A stretch of DNA of 55,719 nucleotides from Clostridium puniceum (GCF_002006345.1 NZ_LZZM01000176.1:1-55719); one strand, 5' to 3'; numbered from the stretch's first letter, positions 36,901-44,088 are shown. Notes: generated by a model from the letters alone, not told the origin. Translations and numbers: made by a program.

Positions 36901-38456
36901 CATAATATTGGCACTATGCTATTTCTTGTTATTCCTCTTTTCCTTAATGCAGCCGCAATTTGATTTGCTCTTTCATTTACTTGTCTATAAGTTAAAGATC
37001 TACTTTTTGATACCACTGCAGTTTTATCCTTCATAGCATCAACTATTTTTTCAAACAATTCACTTATGGATTCATTTTTAGGATATTCTTTTTTTGTATT
37101 ATTAAATTCATTTAATATAAGATTCTTCTCTTTTTTCGAAACTATCTGTATTTCTGAAATTTTTATATTAGAATTACTGACAATTTGTCTTGCAATACAC
37201 TCCAGGCAAGTAACCATTTGTATAATTTGCTCATCAGTATGATCTTCTATTCTGTACTGAACCTCTAACTCTATATTTCTATCCTTTTTTAATTCTTTAA
37301 TAAAAATATGTAATGGAATATTTGTGTATTCTTGAGCAATAAGTTCATTACTAAGAATCATATTGCAACTATTTTTTACATTATAACTTTCAAATGAATA
37401 ATAATTTACACAAAATTTAAATAAAGAATCAACTCCCTTTTTCTTTAGTTCTAAATCCTGAACCAATAAGTCATAAGGATATTTTTGATTAGTATAACAG
37501 CTTTTAAGTTCACTATTCAAATAATTTAAAAATTCATTAAAACTAATATTATCTTCTAAATTTATTCTTAAAGGCATAGTTCCTGTAAACATACCTATAG
37601 TTTCTCTTTGACGTTCATTGCTTCTGTTAAAGCAGGCAACAGCAAGTGTTATATCATTATCATTCAGAATCCTGCTCATATATATACTTGAAATAGAAAT
37701 GAAAAATTTATTTAAAGAAATGTTGTATTCCTTCAAAAATTTCTTAAGCTTATCACTCATCTTACTATTTAATAAGAATGACTTTGTCTTTGATTTAACG
37801 CTTTTGGGATTTATATATAAAGAATTTACATTTAGATTTGAGAATTTTTCATTCCAGAATTGCTTATTTTTTTCAAACTCTTTGGAATTTAAATATTCTT
37901 TTTCATCATATATAAAATCTATATATGAATTTTTAATATTAGACTCAGCAATTTCATTATTGCATAATTGCTGATATATATTAGAAAGTTGTTCAATTAG
38001 TAAATTGCAAGACATTCCATCAAAAATGAGATGATGTATAAAAAAACACACTCCCATTTCTTCATTACTAATCTTATACATATAGAATTTGAATAATAAT
38101 TCATTTTGTTTATATAACGTTTTCTTACCTTCATTCATACAAAACTCATTAAGTTTTTTAATGCCATTGTTTTTGTATGATGAAAAATCTAAAAAAGGTA
38201 CATTAATAAAACTATATTCATCTACATATTCATATAGTTTTCCATCTTCTTCATAAAATTTTAATCTTAATGAATCATTTTTTTTGATTATTAAATTTAT
38301 TGTTTTCTCTAATAATTGAATATCCAAATTACTACCTATATTAATTTTTGATACAATATTATGCATTGATGTATTAGGATACAGTAGCTCATTATACCAA
38401 ATTCTCTTTTGTGGATGAGTTGTTTCAAATTTTTCACTAATATTGTTATTGTTCAT
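30957..38456 (-). CDS. Two-module NRPS with terminal thioester reductase (2499 aa)
   Basis: Assembles a dipeptide and releases it reductively. Domain order: C1 (HHLIFDG near 141), A1 (YTSGSTGKPKGV near 612), T1 (FFDLGGNSL near 996), C2 (HHIVSDG near 1184), A2 (YTSGSTGKPKGV near 1650), T2 (FFEIGGNSL near 2035), R (LLTGSTGYVG near 2138, an NAD(P)H-binding reductase). Reading specificity residues by eye gives DAFWLGGTFK for A1, one step from a known valine code, and DAFLIGAVIK for A2, a hydrophobic residue I cannot name. The starter C domain hints at an N-acyl or N-terminal cap. Start ATG 38456 lies 8 nt after AGGAGG; GTG 38465 is next to it without spacing. No phosphopantetheinyl transferase or exporter is adjacent. 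Confidence 0.93.
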   Translation of the reverse strand: MNNNNISEKFETTHPQKRIWYNELLYPNTSMHNIVSKINIGSNLDIQLLEKTINLIIKKNDSLRLKFYEEDGKLYEYVDEYSFINVPFLDFSSYKNNGIKKLNEFCMNEGKKTLYKQNELLFKFYMYKISNEEMGVCFFIHHLIFDGMSCNLLIEQLSNIYQQLCNNEIAESNIKNSYIDFIYDEKEYLNSKEFEKNKQFWNEKFSNLNVNSLYINPKSVKSKTKSFLLNSKMSDKLKKFLKEYNISLNKFFISISSIYMSRILNDNDITLAVACFNRSNERQRETIGMFTGTMPLRINLEDNISFNEFLNYLNSELKSCYTNQKYPYDLLVQDLELKKKGVDSLFKFCVNYYSFESYNVKNSCNMILSNELIAQEYTNIPLHIFIKELKKDRNIELEVQYRIEDHTDEQIIQMVTCLECIARQIVSNSNIKISEIQIVSKKEKNLILNEFNNTKKEYPKNESISELFEKIVDAMKDKTAVVSKSRSLTYRQVNERANQIAAALRKRGITRNSIVPILCDKSLETIIGMLAIVKSGGAYLAIDEDYPKSRIDYMLEEVRSKVILGKRSLLEKFKFENYIETINYEDEQILNESIDNLEHINTTDDLIYVMYTSGSTGKPKGVCIKQKNVIRLIKNTNFIEFKEDDRILQTGSIAFDASTFEVWGALLNGNQLFVEAKDIILNPELLESYLRENKITICWFTAPLFNQLCKENIDLFKPLRCLLTGGDVVSSISVSKLKRAYKDLIIIDGYGPTENTTFSTTYTISSEWNENMLIPIGKPISNSTAYVMDKNKNLLPIGVPGELCVGGDGIAGGYLNKEELTKEKFLENPYVKGEKIYKTGDLAKWLPDGNISFMGRIDNQVKIRGFRIELQEIEAQLLQYSKIKEAVVVDKNDASGNKYLCAYVLSEEKVSSKEIKEFLKEELPNYMIPSYIMQLEKFDLNCNGKIDKKALPSPDLSQKEVEFIKSRSEIELKLENIWCQIFNIKEISIKDNFFDLGGNSLTAVNLVSKIHKEFKTKIVVTDVFNKPSIEELAEWLKDMSAEENSDFNEIEKIKEKDYYEASAVQKRIYAINQTNLNSTNYNIPIAYLIKGDLDNVRLERGIYELINRQESLRTSFHVFDENIFQKVQTKVDFKVEHIKINSNFNEDKIEIENFIKPFDLGKAPLIHVNLIKFNDASILLIDIHHIVSDGISMSIITKELSSLYNGESLCVPKIQYKDFSNWQNNLYKNGLLDSEEKYWLNMFKGEIPKLNMPSDYKNISTESFKGDMIIFEINEALTSKINQAITSLGVTKFMFYMAAYNVLLYKYTGQDDLIIGTPAAGRTSEDLKDTIGMFVNTLPLRNKINNNISFRDFLKEVKENSLKAFENQNYDLKNILEKLNIKKAALFNAIFSFQNVNIEDLRLDDTEISAYKLKSNIAKFPISMILKEEKDKISGELEYQTELYKKETIECFIEHYINVMERILEDLDKPIDNFDMLSKWEKNLILNKFNNTKKAYAHNKTIKELFEEKAENLSNKTALVSNGQCLTYRELNERANQLGNLLVKNGVGKEEIVPILCDRSIDTIIGMLAIIKSGAAYLPIDEDYPETRIKYMLEDSKSKIILIKKHQLDKVNLEKINIQLIDSSSKEIFKESKENLSNVNTVTDLVYVIYTSGSTGKPKGVCLENKNLVNLVNNPDYIEIKSNDKILQSGSLSFDASVFQIWITLLNGAALHLEEKTLIINGNALENYINQNEITVMLMPTPLFNQYCESNIEIFQDLRCLIVGGDVLSSKQVSKITKIYKDLKILNAYGPTENTVISTLYEVKGKWDENIAIPIGTPISNSTTYIMDRNNNLLPIGVSGELCVGGAGIARGYLNRGNLTKEKFIENPYVSGEKIYKTGDLAEWLSDGNIHFMGRMDYQVKINGFRIEMQEIEGELLKYSKVKEAVVVDKKDESGNKYLCAYVVSNEKVSSKKIKEFLKKELPSYMIPSHIMQLESMPVNSNGKVERKALPSPKSSDFKYEYIAPKNNIEEKIFKAWSKILGMKNISTDLNFFEIGGNSLKAISVVSRLAKEFSIAINDIFKYPTIQELALNIKFKEEISSLEVRTAKEEVSVTEFEEGNKIPKAIKSAYDLYINDIEKYINFDLNKEMTYKNILLTGSTGYVGINILKELLLNTNSKIYLLLRGKTIKEVEERIMKKTAFYFGQEFYLKYKHRINILIGNISEDYIGLDINAYESLSLKIDCIVNSAANVKHYGKYKDFYNINVLSTKHLLEFAQKGLIKDFNQISTISVGSGSISNKDFVMFSESDIDIGQDCDNVYVRSKLEAEKLVEEASKKSLNTKIFRLGNVTFNYETGLFQENITENAFYKNIKAFIKLNCIPKIKGNIFDFSYVDQLAKAVILLFNKTNYKNQVFHIENPKKLSTMDLVEALRKKYKDIELRNMDDFLYYISLKSEDEKLREYVDNVMVNLGLFENNNSTTFVTVSDRTNAILKEFGFEWSNLDEGALKRMLEYCEKVNFL

Positions 38457-38486
38457 AAAGAACACCTCCTAATATATTATTTTTCC

Positions 38487-38521
38487 AAATATAATACAAT
38501 CCAAATTAGGAAAGTGTTGCA
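38487..38521 (-). promoter_or_regulatory. Copy 2 of the 35-bp ECF-type promoter (NRPS gene)
   Basis: Identical for 35 bases to the element at 30779-30813. TGCAAC-17 nt-TGTA lies so that transcription would start about 25 nt before the NRPS ATG (38456). Both genes thus likely belong to one regulon, presumably of the ECF factor at 28867-29358. Confidence 0.75.
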
Positions 38522-38580
38522 ATAAATTCCAAAATATTTTTGGTAATTTATCTTCTTAAGTTAAAATATGCTATATTATA

Positions 38581-38608
38581 AAAAACTCGCTTATTATCAG
38601 CGAGTTTG
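38581..38608 (-). terminator. Terminator overlapping the MBL stop codon
   Basis: AACTCGC and GCGAGTT form a stem whose loop contains the TGA stop of the MBL gene; six Ts follow on the minus strand. It separates the MBL gene from the NRPS promoter. Confidence 0.88.
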
Positions 38609-39502
38609 TATGGATTTAGTATATTTAAGAAATCCATTTTCCATTATTAATTCTAGTTTTTCTATTTCATGTAAATATTCTACATAGGATTTTAACATTC
38701 TCTCCATAAAATAATACTTATGTACATTATTTATATTAATGTTAAATTTTTTACTTATAATTTTCATAATCTCTTCCATTGTCATAGATCCATCTATTGC
38801 TTCATATATTCTCATTGCTCTGCTTTCATAAAAATCTATATTATCATTTATTAGTTTTGTAATATTGTTATATATTCCTTTATGTGCCACCACATATTTA
38901 CTGCAGTTTAAGTCATAAAGCTTGGCCTTGCTCTTCATATCTTCACTTAAAATATAAGCATATGGCATTTTTGCTCCTTCCATTAGTTCATAACTTATGA
39001 GAGCATCTCCTATATAGGCGATATCGTCAGGAGTTATAATACAAATATGTGCAGGACTGTGACCTGGTGTAGAAATAATCTTAAAGTCAACCCCGCATAG
39101 TAATATTTCATGTTGGTTTTCCTCTATAATAATATCTGTTTTAAAAACCATATGATCATAATGTTCCTTTACAAACTTTAAGGTTTCACTTCCATAATAA
39201 AGCTTAAGATTAACCTCTGAACTGCAGATAATAGCTTCATAAGCTGACATTGCAATAATAGAATTATATTTATCTTTAAAATATTTATTATTTCCAATGT
39301 GGTCTATATGAGCATGACTGTTTAAAATAGCTGTGACTTTAAACTTATTTTTTTCCAAAACTTCCTCAATGCGTTCGCGCTCTCCTCTTTCCCGTCCTGT
39401 ATCCAACATAATAATTTCTTTATCATTAATTTTATAAAATGGTATATAGGTTATTCCAGTATCAATACAATAAGTATTTCCTTTAACTTTTAATATATCC
39501 AA
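38597..39502 (-). CDS. Metallo-beta-lactamase-fold hydrolase (301 aa)
   Basis: The zinc-binding motif HAHIDH near 63 and later metal ligands (TPGHSPAHICI near 144, YIGDALIS near 160, AHKGIYNN near 205) show an intact MBL fold. The family hydrolyses thioesters, lactones or other esters. The C-terminal 75 residues are an added helical domain (SMTMEEIMKIISKKFNININ) of the winged-helix-like type seen in lactamase-B2 proteins. The start is TTG 39502 with GAAGGAG 8 nt upstream. It sits upstream of the NRPS on the same strand but is separated by its own terminator, so a role in NRPS thioester editing is only a possibility. Confidence 0.85.
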   Translation of the reverse strand: MDILKVKGNTYCIDTGITYIPFYKINDKEIIMLDTGRERGERERIEEVLEKNKFKVTAILNSHAHIDHIGNNKYFKDKYNSIIAMSAYEAIICSSEVNLKLYYGSETLKFVKEHYDHMVFKTDIIIEENQHEILLCGVDFKIISTPGHSPAHICIITPDDIAYIGDALISYELMEGAKMPYAYILSEDMKSKAKLYDLNCSKYVVAHKGIYNNITKLINDNIDFYESRAMRIYEAIDGSMTMEEIMKIISKKFNININNVHKYYFMERMLKSYVEYLHEIEKLELIMENGFLKYTKSIQTR

Positions 39503-39666
39503 TTAAAGTTCTCCTTCCTCATAAGTACAATTATATTATATATTATAATTATCGCATTGTTATATAAATTTTTATATTTACCAGATTCATTATCAACATT
39601 CTTTTTGAAACAAAAGCAAAATTACTTCAAATAATTTTTTATATTTTAACTATTGAATTCATCTAG

Positions 39667-39822
39667 TTATACTTCACTATGTCTATATTTTTCTCTAAAC
39701 TCGTCTTCTAAAATGCTCATGGTAATCATATCATAATATTTATGATTATAAAAACAGCCATCCCGTTTAATTCCCTCCCCTCTAAAACCTATTTTTTCAT
39801 AGACATGAATTGCTCTTTTGTT
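39667..39822 (-). pseudogene. Remnant of a RimJ/RimL-type GNAT acetyltransferase
   Basis: The frame reads FNKRAIHVYEKIGFRGEGIK, then RDGCFYNHKYYDMITMSILE, then a stop after HSEV. It is the typical C-terminal third of a GNAT acetyltransferase (NxxAIHVYEKxGF followed by DMxxMSIL). The N-terminal two thirds, with start codon, are absent; upstream there are stops. It is a decayed or truncated gene. Confidence 0.8.
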
Positions 39823-39849
39823 AAATATAAATTACAATGTTATATTTGT

Positions 39850-39890
39850 ATTTTAGCCTAAAGCACCTTATATCATGCTTTAGGCTTATT
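39850..39890. terminator. Perfect 10-bp hairpin, possible terminator
   Basis: AGCCTAAAGC and GCTTTAGGCT enclose a 12-nt loop, with Ts or As on each side. It lies between the GNAT remnant and pncB and may end pncB transcription, though 220 bp after its stop. Confidence 0.6.
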
Positions 39891-39894
39891 AAAT

Positions 39895-40105
39895 TATTAG
39901 ATTATATTTGGCTTATCCATGCTGTCATATCTGCATCTGAAGGTATTCTCTAATCACTTCTAGGAATCAATATACTAAACCTACCTTTACCTCAGCTATC
40001 ATACATGGACGTTTAAATTGTTGTGTAAAGAACCTTCTATAGAATACTCTTAACCATTTTCTTCATCATACTTATATAAGTACATTATCCTAACACAAGC
40101 AATGA
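39895..40105 (-). pseudogene. Degenerate coding remnant of unknown family
   Basis: Minus-strand frames hold protein-like pieces, FTQQFKRPCMIAEVK, and in another frame ILIPRSD and RIPSDADMTAWISQ. They are broken by stops and a probable frameshift. I cannot name the family. Together with the GNAT remnant it marks a small gene graveyard between the MBL gene and pncB. Confidence 0.3.
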
Positions 40106-41581
40106 TTAATCTTCAAAAACATGCTCGCTTAACATTTCATATTTAAGATCCCATAATTTTCGAGATAAATCTACAAAGTAATTGTGTGGATTTTCAAATC
40201 TTGTAACCTCTGACCATAGTGTGTTAACTTGCTCTTTGCAAAACTTTTGAATTTCATGGACACTTAGACATTCATATACACACTTACCATCTTTAAAGAT
40301 TTCTACTTGTAACCTCTTAGCATAGAAGTTTGTTATTTTTTTCTTCTTCCAGGTATGTATAGGATCAAATATTACATATGGTTTTGATTCATCTATTATT
40401 TCATCTGCTAGACAGATTACATCCACAAGTGCTTTATGTAAATCTTTGTCGAATAATCTATATGTGAATTTAAATCCCGGATTTGTAGTTTTGATTTCAT
40501 TTTCACTTATCTTAATCTTAGGTACAAGCTGTCCATTAAGTTCAATTGCAGACAACTTATATACTCCACCGAAAACACTTTCAGACCTTGCAGTAATAAG
40601 TCTTTCTCCTACACCGTATCCATCTATCACAGCACCTTGTTCAATTACATCCTTGATTATATATTCATCAAGTGAGTTGGATACTATAATCTTGCAATCA
40701 GGATATCCTGCTGCATCTAGCATCTCTCTACATTTAATACTTAAATAAGTTATATCTCCACTATCTAGTCTAATTCCGTTTGGACGCTTTCCTTGTGGTT
40801 TTAACACTTCATCAAATACCTTTATAGCATTTACCATACCAGACTTTAACACATTGAATGTATCAACTAGCAATGTACAATTATCAGGAAAACTAGCAGC
40901 CCATGCTTTAAACGCCTCATATTCACTAGGGAATAACATTACCCAACTATGAGCCATTGTTCCAACTGCAGGTACTCCAAACATTCTTTCAGCCATCATA
41001 GTTGCTGTAGCAGTACAACCTCCTATATATGCTGCCCTTGCTCCATATATAGCAGCATCGTATCCTTGACCTCTTCTTGCACCTAGCTCTAGAACTGACT
41101 TACCTTGTGCTGCTCTTACAATTCTATTGGCTTTAGTTGCAATTAAAGACGGATGATTTATACTTAATAAAACCATTGTTTCTACGAATTGAGCTTCCAT
41201 AACATGACCTTTTATTACTACCATAGGTACATTAGGGAAAATTGGTGTGCCTTCGGGTATCGCCCACATGTCACCTCTAAATTTAAAAGTTTTTAAATAC
41301 TCAAGGAATTCTTCTGAAAACATTCCCTTTGATCTAAGATACATAATATCATCTTCTTCAAATTTTATACCTTCAACATATCTTATCAATTGTTCTAATC
41401 CAGCCATAATAGCAAATCCGCCACCATCAGGTACTTTTCTAAAGAACATATCATAGTATGCAGTTAAATCCTTAAATCCGTTGTCCATGTATCCTTTCAT
41501 CATTGTTAGTTCATAGAAATCCACTAATGCAGTTAAATTTCTTGAGTCCTTCCAATCAATCTTGTTTATTGTATTTTTCAT
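40106..41581 (-). CDS. pncB: Nicotinate phosphoribosyltransferase (491 aa)
   Basis: Converts nicotinate and PRPP to nicotinate mononucleotide for NAD salvage. Long-form family marks: LTALVDFYELTMMKGYMDNG near 18 (YELTM), the catalytic-His region GTMAHSWVMLFPSE near 205, LVDTFNVLKSG near 240, and IRLDSGDI near 268 with phosphate-binding ISNSLDEY following. GGAG lies before the ATG. Its start overlaps the upstream 123-residue gene by 4 bp, so both are translated together. The promoter region in front of that gene has NrtR-type operators. The long C-terminal part is standard for the clostridial type. Confidence 0.95.
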   Translation of the reverse strand: MKNTINKIDWKDSRNLTALVDFYELTMMKGYMDNGFKDLTAYYDMFFRKVPDGGGFAIMAGLEQLIRYVEGIKFEEDDIMYLRSKGMFSEEFLEYLKTFKFRGDMWAIPEGTPIFPNVPMVVIKGHVMEAQFVETMVLLSINHPSLIATKANRIVRAAQGKSVLELGARRGQGYDAAIYGARAAYIGGCTATATMMAERMFGVPAVGTMAHSWVMLFPSEYEAFKAWAASFPDNCTLLVDTFNVLKSGMVNAIKVFDEVLKPQGKRPNGIRLDSGDITYLSIKCREMLDAAGYPDCKIIVSNSLDEYIIKDVIEQGAVIDGYGVGERLITARSESVFGGVYKLSAIELNGQLVPKIKISENEIKTTNPGFKFTYRLFDKDLHKALVDVICLADEIIDESKPYVIFDPIHTWKKKKITNFYAKRLQVEIFKDGKCVYECLSVHEIQKFCKEQVNTLWSEVTRFENPHNYFVDLSRKLWDLKYEMLSEHVFED

Positions 41582-41949
41582 ATTACCATCTCCTTAATTA
41601 TTCTTTTAACTTTTTTTTGAGTTATTATATTTACAATGTAATTTACTATTTTATCTGTATCATTTTTATTAAATTCTCTTATTGAATGCTCTCCTACATG
41701 TTCGAGTAAGTACAATTTATGGTTATCTTCCTCTAACCAAAATGACATTCCATTTGTATAAAATTCCAAAGGTTTGCTTGAATTTATACTATAAGCAAAT
41801 CTATATCCATATTGTATAAGTTCCCTTCCATTCTTATATGCACATCTACTACAAGTGATTATCCTGCCTTCTACATCTTTGAGTCTTTTGTCTTTCAATA
41901 ACATTTCAACTATTTTATAAGGATATCTTTTTTGTTCTAAATCTACCAT
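41578..41949 (-). CDS. Small protein of unknown function coupled to pncB (123 aa)
   Basis: I do not recognise a family. It is a soluble protein with a CSRC motif near 33, an aromatic middle (YGYRFAYSINSS, NGMSFWLEEDNHKLYLLEHV) and a basic C-terminal helix (IITQKKVKRIIKEMV). The start is ATG 41949 with GAAGGG 8 nt upstream; GTG 41958 lies within that site. It overlaps pncB by ATGA and is led by NrtR-type operators, so it probably has a role in NAD or nicotinate metabolism, such as a pncB partner. A single CxxC is too little for a metal site by itself. Confidence 0.75.
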   Translation of the reverse strand: MVDLEQKRYPYKIVEMLLKDKRLKDVEGRIITCSRCAYKNGRELIQYGYRFAYSINSSKPLEFYTNGMSFWLEEDNHKLYLLEHVGEHSIREFNKNDTDKIVNYIVNIITQKKVKRIIKEMVI

Positions 41950-41965
41950 ATCTTCCACCCTTCAT

Positions 41966-42044
41966 TTTAAACACTTTGTTATTAACAAAATGTTTAAAAC
42001 ACTTTGTTATAAATAATTGTATTGAAAATAAAATGGGTTGTCAA
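41966..42044 (-). promoter_or_regulatory. NrtR-type promoter/operator of the pncB operon
   Basis: The minus strand has TTGACA (42044-42039), 17 bp, TACAAT (42021-42016). Downstream of it repeated half-sites of the type AACAAA(A/G)TGTTT overlap between 42010 and 41966. The block is nearly the same as the one in front of nrtR (44020-44088), including −35, −10 and spacing. Confidence 0.85.
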
Positions 42045-42200
42045 GTATATTAGGAAATATTTTTAAATTATTTTTATGATGTGTATATGTTATAGATTTA
42101 ATTAGTATAACTTAAAAGTTGTCTCACGGAAGAGGTGGATTTCAACTAAAAGTCATAATCGCTCCGATAGCAAATGCTTTTTCTTAAGATTAAAGTGCAT
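42045..42200. other. Spacer between NAD genes, nothing recognised
   Basis: About 155 bases upstream of the pncB promoter. A GC-richer patch at 42118-42175 contains a short protein-like frame that ends quickly; it may be a remnant. I see no RNA fold. Confidence 0.4.
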
Positions 42201-42237
42201 AAAAAAAGTATGGAGTAAAAAATTACTTCATACTTTA
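42201..42237 (-). terminator. Terminator of the nicotinamidase-like gene
   Basis: AAAGTATGAAGTAA and TTACTCCATACTTT form a 14-bp stem with a mismatch, then a run of Ts on the minus strand, 18 bp after the stop at 42255. Confidence 0.9.
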
Positions 42238-42254
42238 GCGTCAATTATGATTAA

Positions 42255-42938
42255 TTATCCTAATCCTTTAACTACCTTAATGCCATTATCCATCATGCTA
42301 TATAAGAATACTACATTCATAAGGTCTCCATCATGATTGGCAATGTCAAGGTCATAAGTATCTACAGCACTAATTGGCACTATTATTTCAACTTCTTCAT
42401 TATGTTCATTAAAGAATGTTTTCATGGAAATGGCAGCGTGAAAAATACAGATATCACTACAATCTCCTATAAATACAAACTTTCTTATACCTTTCATATG
42501 TAATTTGGCTACTACTTGTTTAAACTTTTCTGATACAAATGCGTTAGTTGAATTCTTTCCAACAACTACTTTATTTTCAATATCATCTAACTCACTTATA
42601 ATTTTCGCTTCCTCAGAACCTCTTACACAGTGAATAGGTCTAGCATTAAATTCTATAGAATCTTTAGTATGATCCTCATTTACTATTACTACTGGAATAT
42701 CTTCATTCTTTGAAAACTCATGAGCAATTCTTGATACTTCTGGTATAAGTGCTTGTATTCTAGAACTATATAAAGCTCCACAATTACAAAAGCCATTATT
42801 CATATCAATCACTATTAAAGCAGTATCACCCACTAATTCTGATATCTTTAATACTGGTAGTTTATTAAAACTCTCCAATATATTCATTAATGTTTTTGTA
42901 CTTTTATTAATAAAGTCTTCTGTTACTATACTCTTCAT
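42255..42938 (-). CDS. Nicotinamidase-like cysteine hydrolase, isochorismatase fold (227 aa)
   Basis: The Asp-Lys-Cys triad of the family is present: ALIVIDMNNGFCN near 45 (Asp), VVGKNSTNAF near 125 (Lys), FIGDCSDICIFH near 160 (Cys). PncA nicotinamidases turn nicotinamide into nicotinate, the substrate of the pncB product next door. The position between pncB and nrtR strongly supports this, but isochorismatase-like paralogues look alike. The start is ATG 42938, as GTG 42947 overlaps GGAG. It follows nrtR by 135 bp and is likely in its operon, ending at the strong terminator. Confidence 0.87.
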   Translation of the reverse strand: MKSIVTEDFINKSTKTLMNILESFNKLPVLKISELVGDTALIVIDMNNGFCNCGALYSSRIQALIPEVSRIAHEFSKNEDIPVVIVNEDHTKDSIEFNARPIHCVRGSEEAKIISELDDIENKVVVGKNSTNAFVSEKFKQVVAKLHMKGIRKFVFIGDCSDICIFHAAISMKTFFNEHNEEVEIIVPISAVDTYDLDIANHDGDLMNVVFLYSMMDNGIKVVKGLG

Positions 42939-43071
42939 AAAAATCACTCCATTTCTTATTTTTTATTGGTGTTTATAAAAATGCTACTAACTATATATAA
43001 CTTCTTTATCTATCTTACATTTTTATTGTAATTCTCTTCCACTTTACATCACTTGTAAGAAAATAAAAAAA

Positions 43072-43989
43072 TTAAGCTTCCCATTCAGAATTGAATTTTA
43101 TTAGTTTAGGAGGTCTGTTTCCCCTTTTCTTACCAGCACCACCAACCGCGCCTTTTTCATCTGTTTCAATTATCATATGTTCAAATTTTCTTCTAAAGTT
43201 AGTGTCCTTATACTTACTTTCGCCTTGGATAGTTTCATATACTTCTTTAAGCTCGCTCCAAGTAAACTTTTCTTCCATAAGGTTGAATATTATATCAGTA
43301 TAATCTATCTTACTTCTTAATCTTTCTATCCCATAAGCAATAATCATAGAATGATCAAAAGCTATATTTTCTTTTTCAATTTGCTTCCAACTTATTTTCT
43401 TTGTTCTGCTGTTTTCAACTATCTTAACAACTTTTACTATTCCATAAGCATCTTCCGTACCATTAGTGAAGGAAATCTTGATATATTTTTCTTTGTTAAA
43501 GCCTTTTTCAGTATATACTTTTCTTTCTTCCACAATTTTAAAGTCTACAGTAAACCAGTCAGCATCTTGAGCGTCATCACCTGCAATAACTTCAAGATTT
43601 GTACTATTTGCTAAAGCCATATAAGATACGCTCACTATTCTATGTCTTTTATCTCTATCTACATCTCCCCAAGTATATAATTGTTCCATATATATACCTG
43701 TAACAGATGTTTCTTCAGCAAGTTCTCTCTCCGCTGTTTGGTCAAGATCTTCATTCATATTTATAAATCCACCAGACAAAGCCCATTTCATTATATCAGG
43801 ATGATCCTTTCTCTTAACTAAAAGTATCTTTAGCCTCTTACCATTAGGACTCTTTTCATCATCTGTTACTGTAAATATTAATTGGTCTGTTGTTACAAAG
43901 GGAGCCACATAACTCTTTTTTTCTTGTTGATATAATTCAAGAAATTCCTCTTCCGTTTGTCCCTTTGCGTTTCTTATTAATTCGTCCAT
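43072..43989 (-). CDS. nrtR: NrtR-type Nudix/winged-helix regulator of NAD metabolism (305 aa)
   Basis: N-terminal Nudix-like domain (about 30-155): GGFINMNEDLDQTAERELAEETSV, which is close to the Nudix box GX5EX7REUXEEXGU; the Glu ladder is mostly present (AERELAEET). C-terminal winged helix (about 220-295): FTWSELKEVYETI and FRRKFEHMIIETDEKGAVGG with a basic end. NrtR binds ADP-ribose or related NAD products and represses NAD genes; many have lost hydrolase activity. The start is ATG 43989, after AGAGGTG; the GTG within that site is rejected. It is autoregulated if the operators at 44020-44088 are right. Confidence 0.92.
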   Translation of the reverse strand: MDELIRNAKGQTEEEFLELYQQEKKSYVAPFVTTDQLIFTVTDDEKSPNGKRLKILLVKRKDHPDIMKWALSGGFINMNEDLDQTAERELAEETSVTGIYMEQLYTWGDVDRDKRHRIVSVSYMALANSTNLEVIAGDDAQDADWFTVDFKIVEERKVYTEKGFNKEKYIKISFTNGTEDAYGIVKVVKIVENSRTKKISWKQIEKENIAFDHSMIIAYGIERLRSKIDYTDIIFNLMEEKFTWSELKEVYETIQGESKYKDTNFRRKFEHMIIETDEKGAVGGAGKKRGNRPPKLIKFNSEWEA

Positions 43990-44019
43990 TACAATCACCT
44001 CTTACTATTTTATGTATAT

Positions 44020-44088
44020 TTTGTTTTTAATATTTTGTTTAAAACATTTTGTTAAAAATATTGTATTAAAAAGAAATATATTTGTCAA
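44020..44088 (-). promoter_or_regulatory. NrtR-type promoter/operator of nrtR
   Basis: The minus strand has TTGACA (44088-44083), 17 bp, TACAAT (44065-44060), then half-sites AACAAAATGTTTTAAACAAAA. The same layout lies before the pncB operon at 41966-42044. The core TTTAAAACA(C/T)TTTGTTA on the plus strand is shared. Confidence 0.85.

Noticed and set aside
42118..42180. GC-richer patch with a short frame ending in an Ile/Ala-rich peptide
   Set aside because: It is too short to name; there is no start or ribosome site, and no repeat of it elsewhere in the window.
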